Positions 16,210 through 16,500 of a stretch of 16,500 bases of DNA are shown here, in pieces. Each line of letters starts with the position of its first letter. Position 1 is the stretch's first letter. The notes beneath the pieces were generated by a model that was not told the origin of the DNA, searched no databases, and saw only the letters and a list, made by a program, of their open reading frames with translations. Both the position numbers and the translations under genes were made by a program. The stretch covers positions 491,001-507,500 of the forward strand of contig CAJNDS010002173.1 of the NCBI GenBank assembly GCA_905221605.1, written 5' to 3'. The stretch comes from Symbiodinium natans. Its lineage: Eukaryota; Sar; Dinophyceae; Suessiales; Symbiodiniaceae.

Positions 16210-16500
16210 GTTACCTTGGTATGGATATCCAGTTCAGAAGTGAGTTTGCATTCTCTGTTAACTTAGTTTGACTGCCCCTCAGCAGAGCAACCCGGTCACC
16301 ATGTGTTGTGTCGTTGAGATTTCGGGCCCGAGGATTGGTCGAATACGAAGTATGAGATTTCATGTGACAGGTGCCCCGCCGGGTTGGATTTAGGTCGTGT
16401 TTTTGGAGTTTGGGGTTGACGTGTAAAGGGTTGATAGGCTATTCGTGCAGTTGTAAGACCCTCAAGCCATAGTGCCAAGATATTCAAAGTTTGCACTTGC
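16210..16500. other. no gene recognised
   Basis: No convincing exon was seen. The stretch 16375-16435 contains G-rich units (GGGTTGGATTTAGG, GGAGTTTGGGGTTGA) that may be very degenerate telomere-like repeat. Confidence 0.4.

Noticed and set aside
1-16500. CRISPR array, bacterial operon, tRNA, rRNA or spliced-leader gene
   Set aside because: No regularly spaced repeats with unique spacers, no ribosome-binding-site-led ORFs, no tRNA cloverleaf and no match to the dinoflagellate spliced-leader core were seen by eye on either strand.

Overview
This window looks like nuclear DNA of a eukaryote with many short exons, most likely a dinoflagellate (Symbiodiniaceae-like or a relative). The evidence is indirect. 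No long uninterrupted gene is present, and coding-like stretches of about 30-200 nt change frame exactly at plausible splice sites. Several best-fitting introns need GC or GA donors, which are known from dinoflagellate genomes. Introns and spacers are full of degenerate TTTAGGG/CCCTAAA-type repeats and long G or C homopolymers. No gene could be assigned to a known family with confidence, so all exon models are read by eye from splice motifs, reading phase and protein-like composition.

Layout. 1-1755: fragment of a plus-strand gene (best exons 96-152, 793-849, 904-972, 1016-1064). 1756-3797: mostly spacer or intron, with an (ATT)n tract at 2208-2336 and telomere-like blocks. 3798-6867: plus-strand gene B, about 12 exons with matching phases, ending at TAG 6865-6867. 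6864-8095: a minus-strand coding-like locus (C) converging on gene B, the two proposed stop codons overlapping in one CTAG. 8096-9115: divergent spacer with telomere-like arrays in both orientations, a strong 60-nt foldback at 8414-8473, and a CCCTAAAA array ending right at the next splice acceptor. 9116-10756: gene D, plus strand, seven exons whose lengths sum to a 185-residue protein. 10906-11413: gene E, plus strand, a compact three-exon model for a 76-residue protein. 11467-13770: gene F, plus strand, exons 12458-13770 in matching phase. 13867-14580: doubtful coding potential, then large GA and GT microsatellites. 14593-15713: gene G, plus strand, a cysteine-rich protein with CxxC pairs. 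15850-16500: coding-like on both strands, unresolved.

Genes A, B, D, E, F and G all read on the plus strand in head-to-tail order with only C reversed, which fits the unidirectional gene blocks of dinoflagellate chromosomes. Nothing in the sequence ties these genes to a shared pathway. The most unusual signals are the repeat-built introns, the mixed GT/GC/GA splice donors with very short introns (31-62 nt in the models), the repeat-rich divergent region with its hairpin, and the convergent stop-codon overlap.
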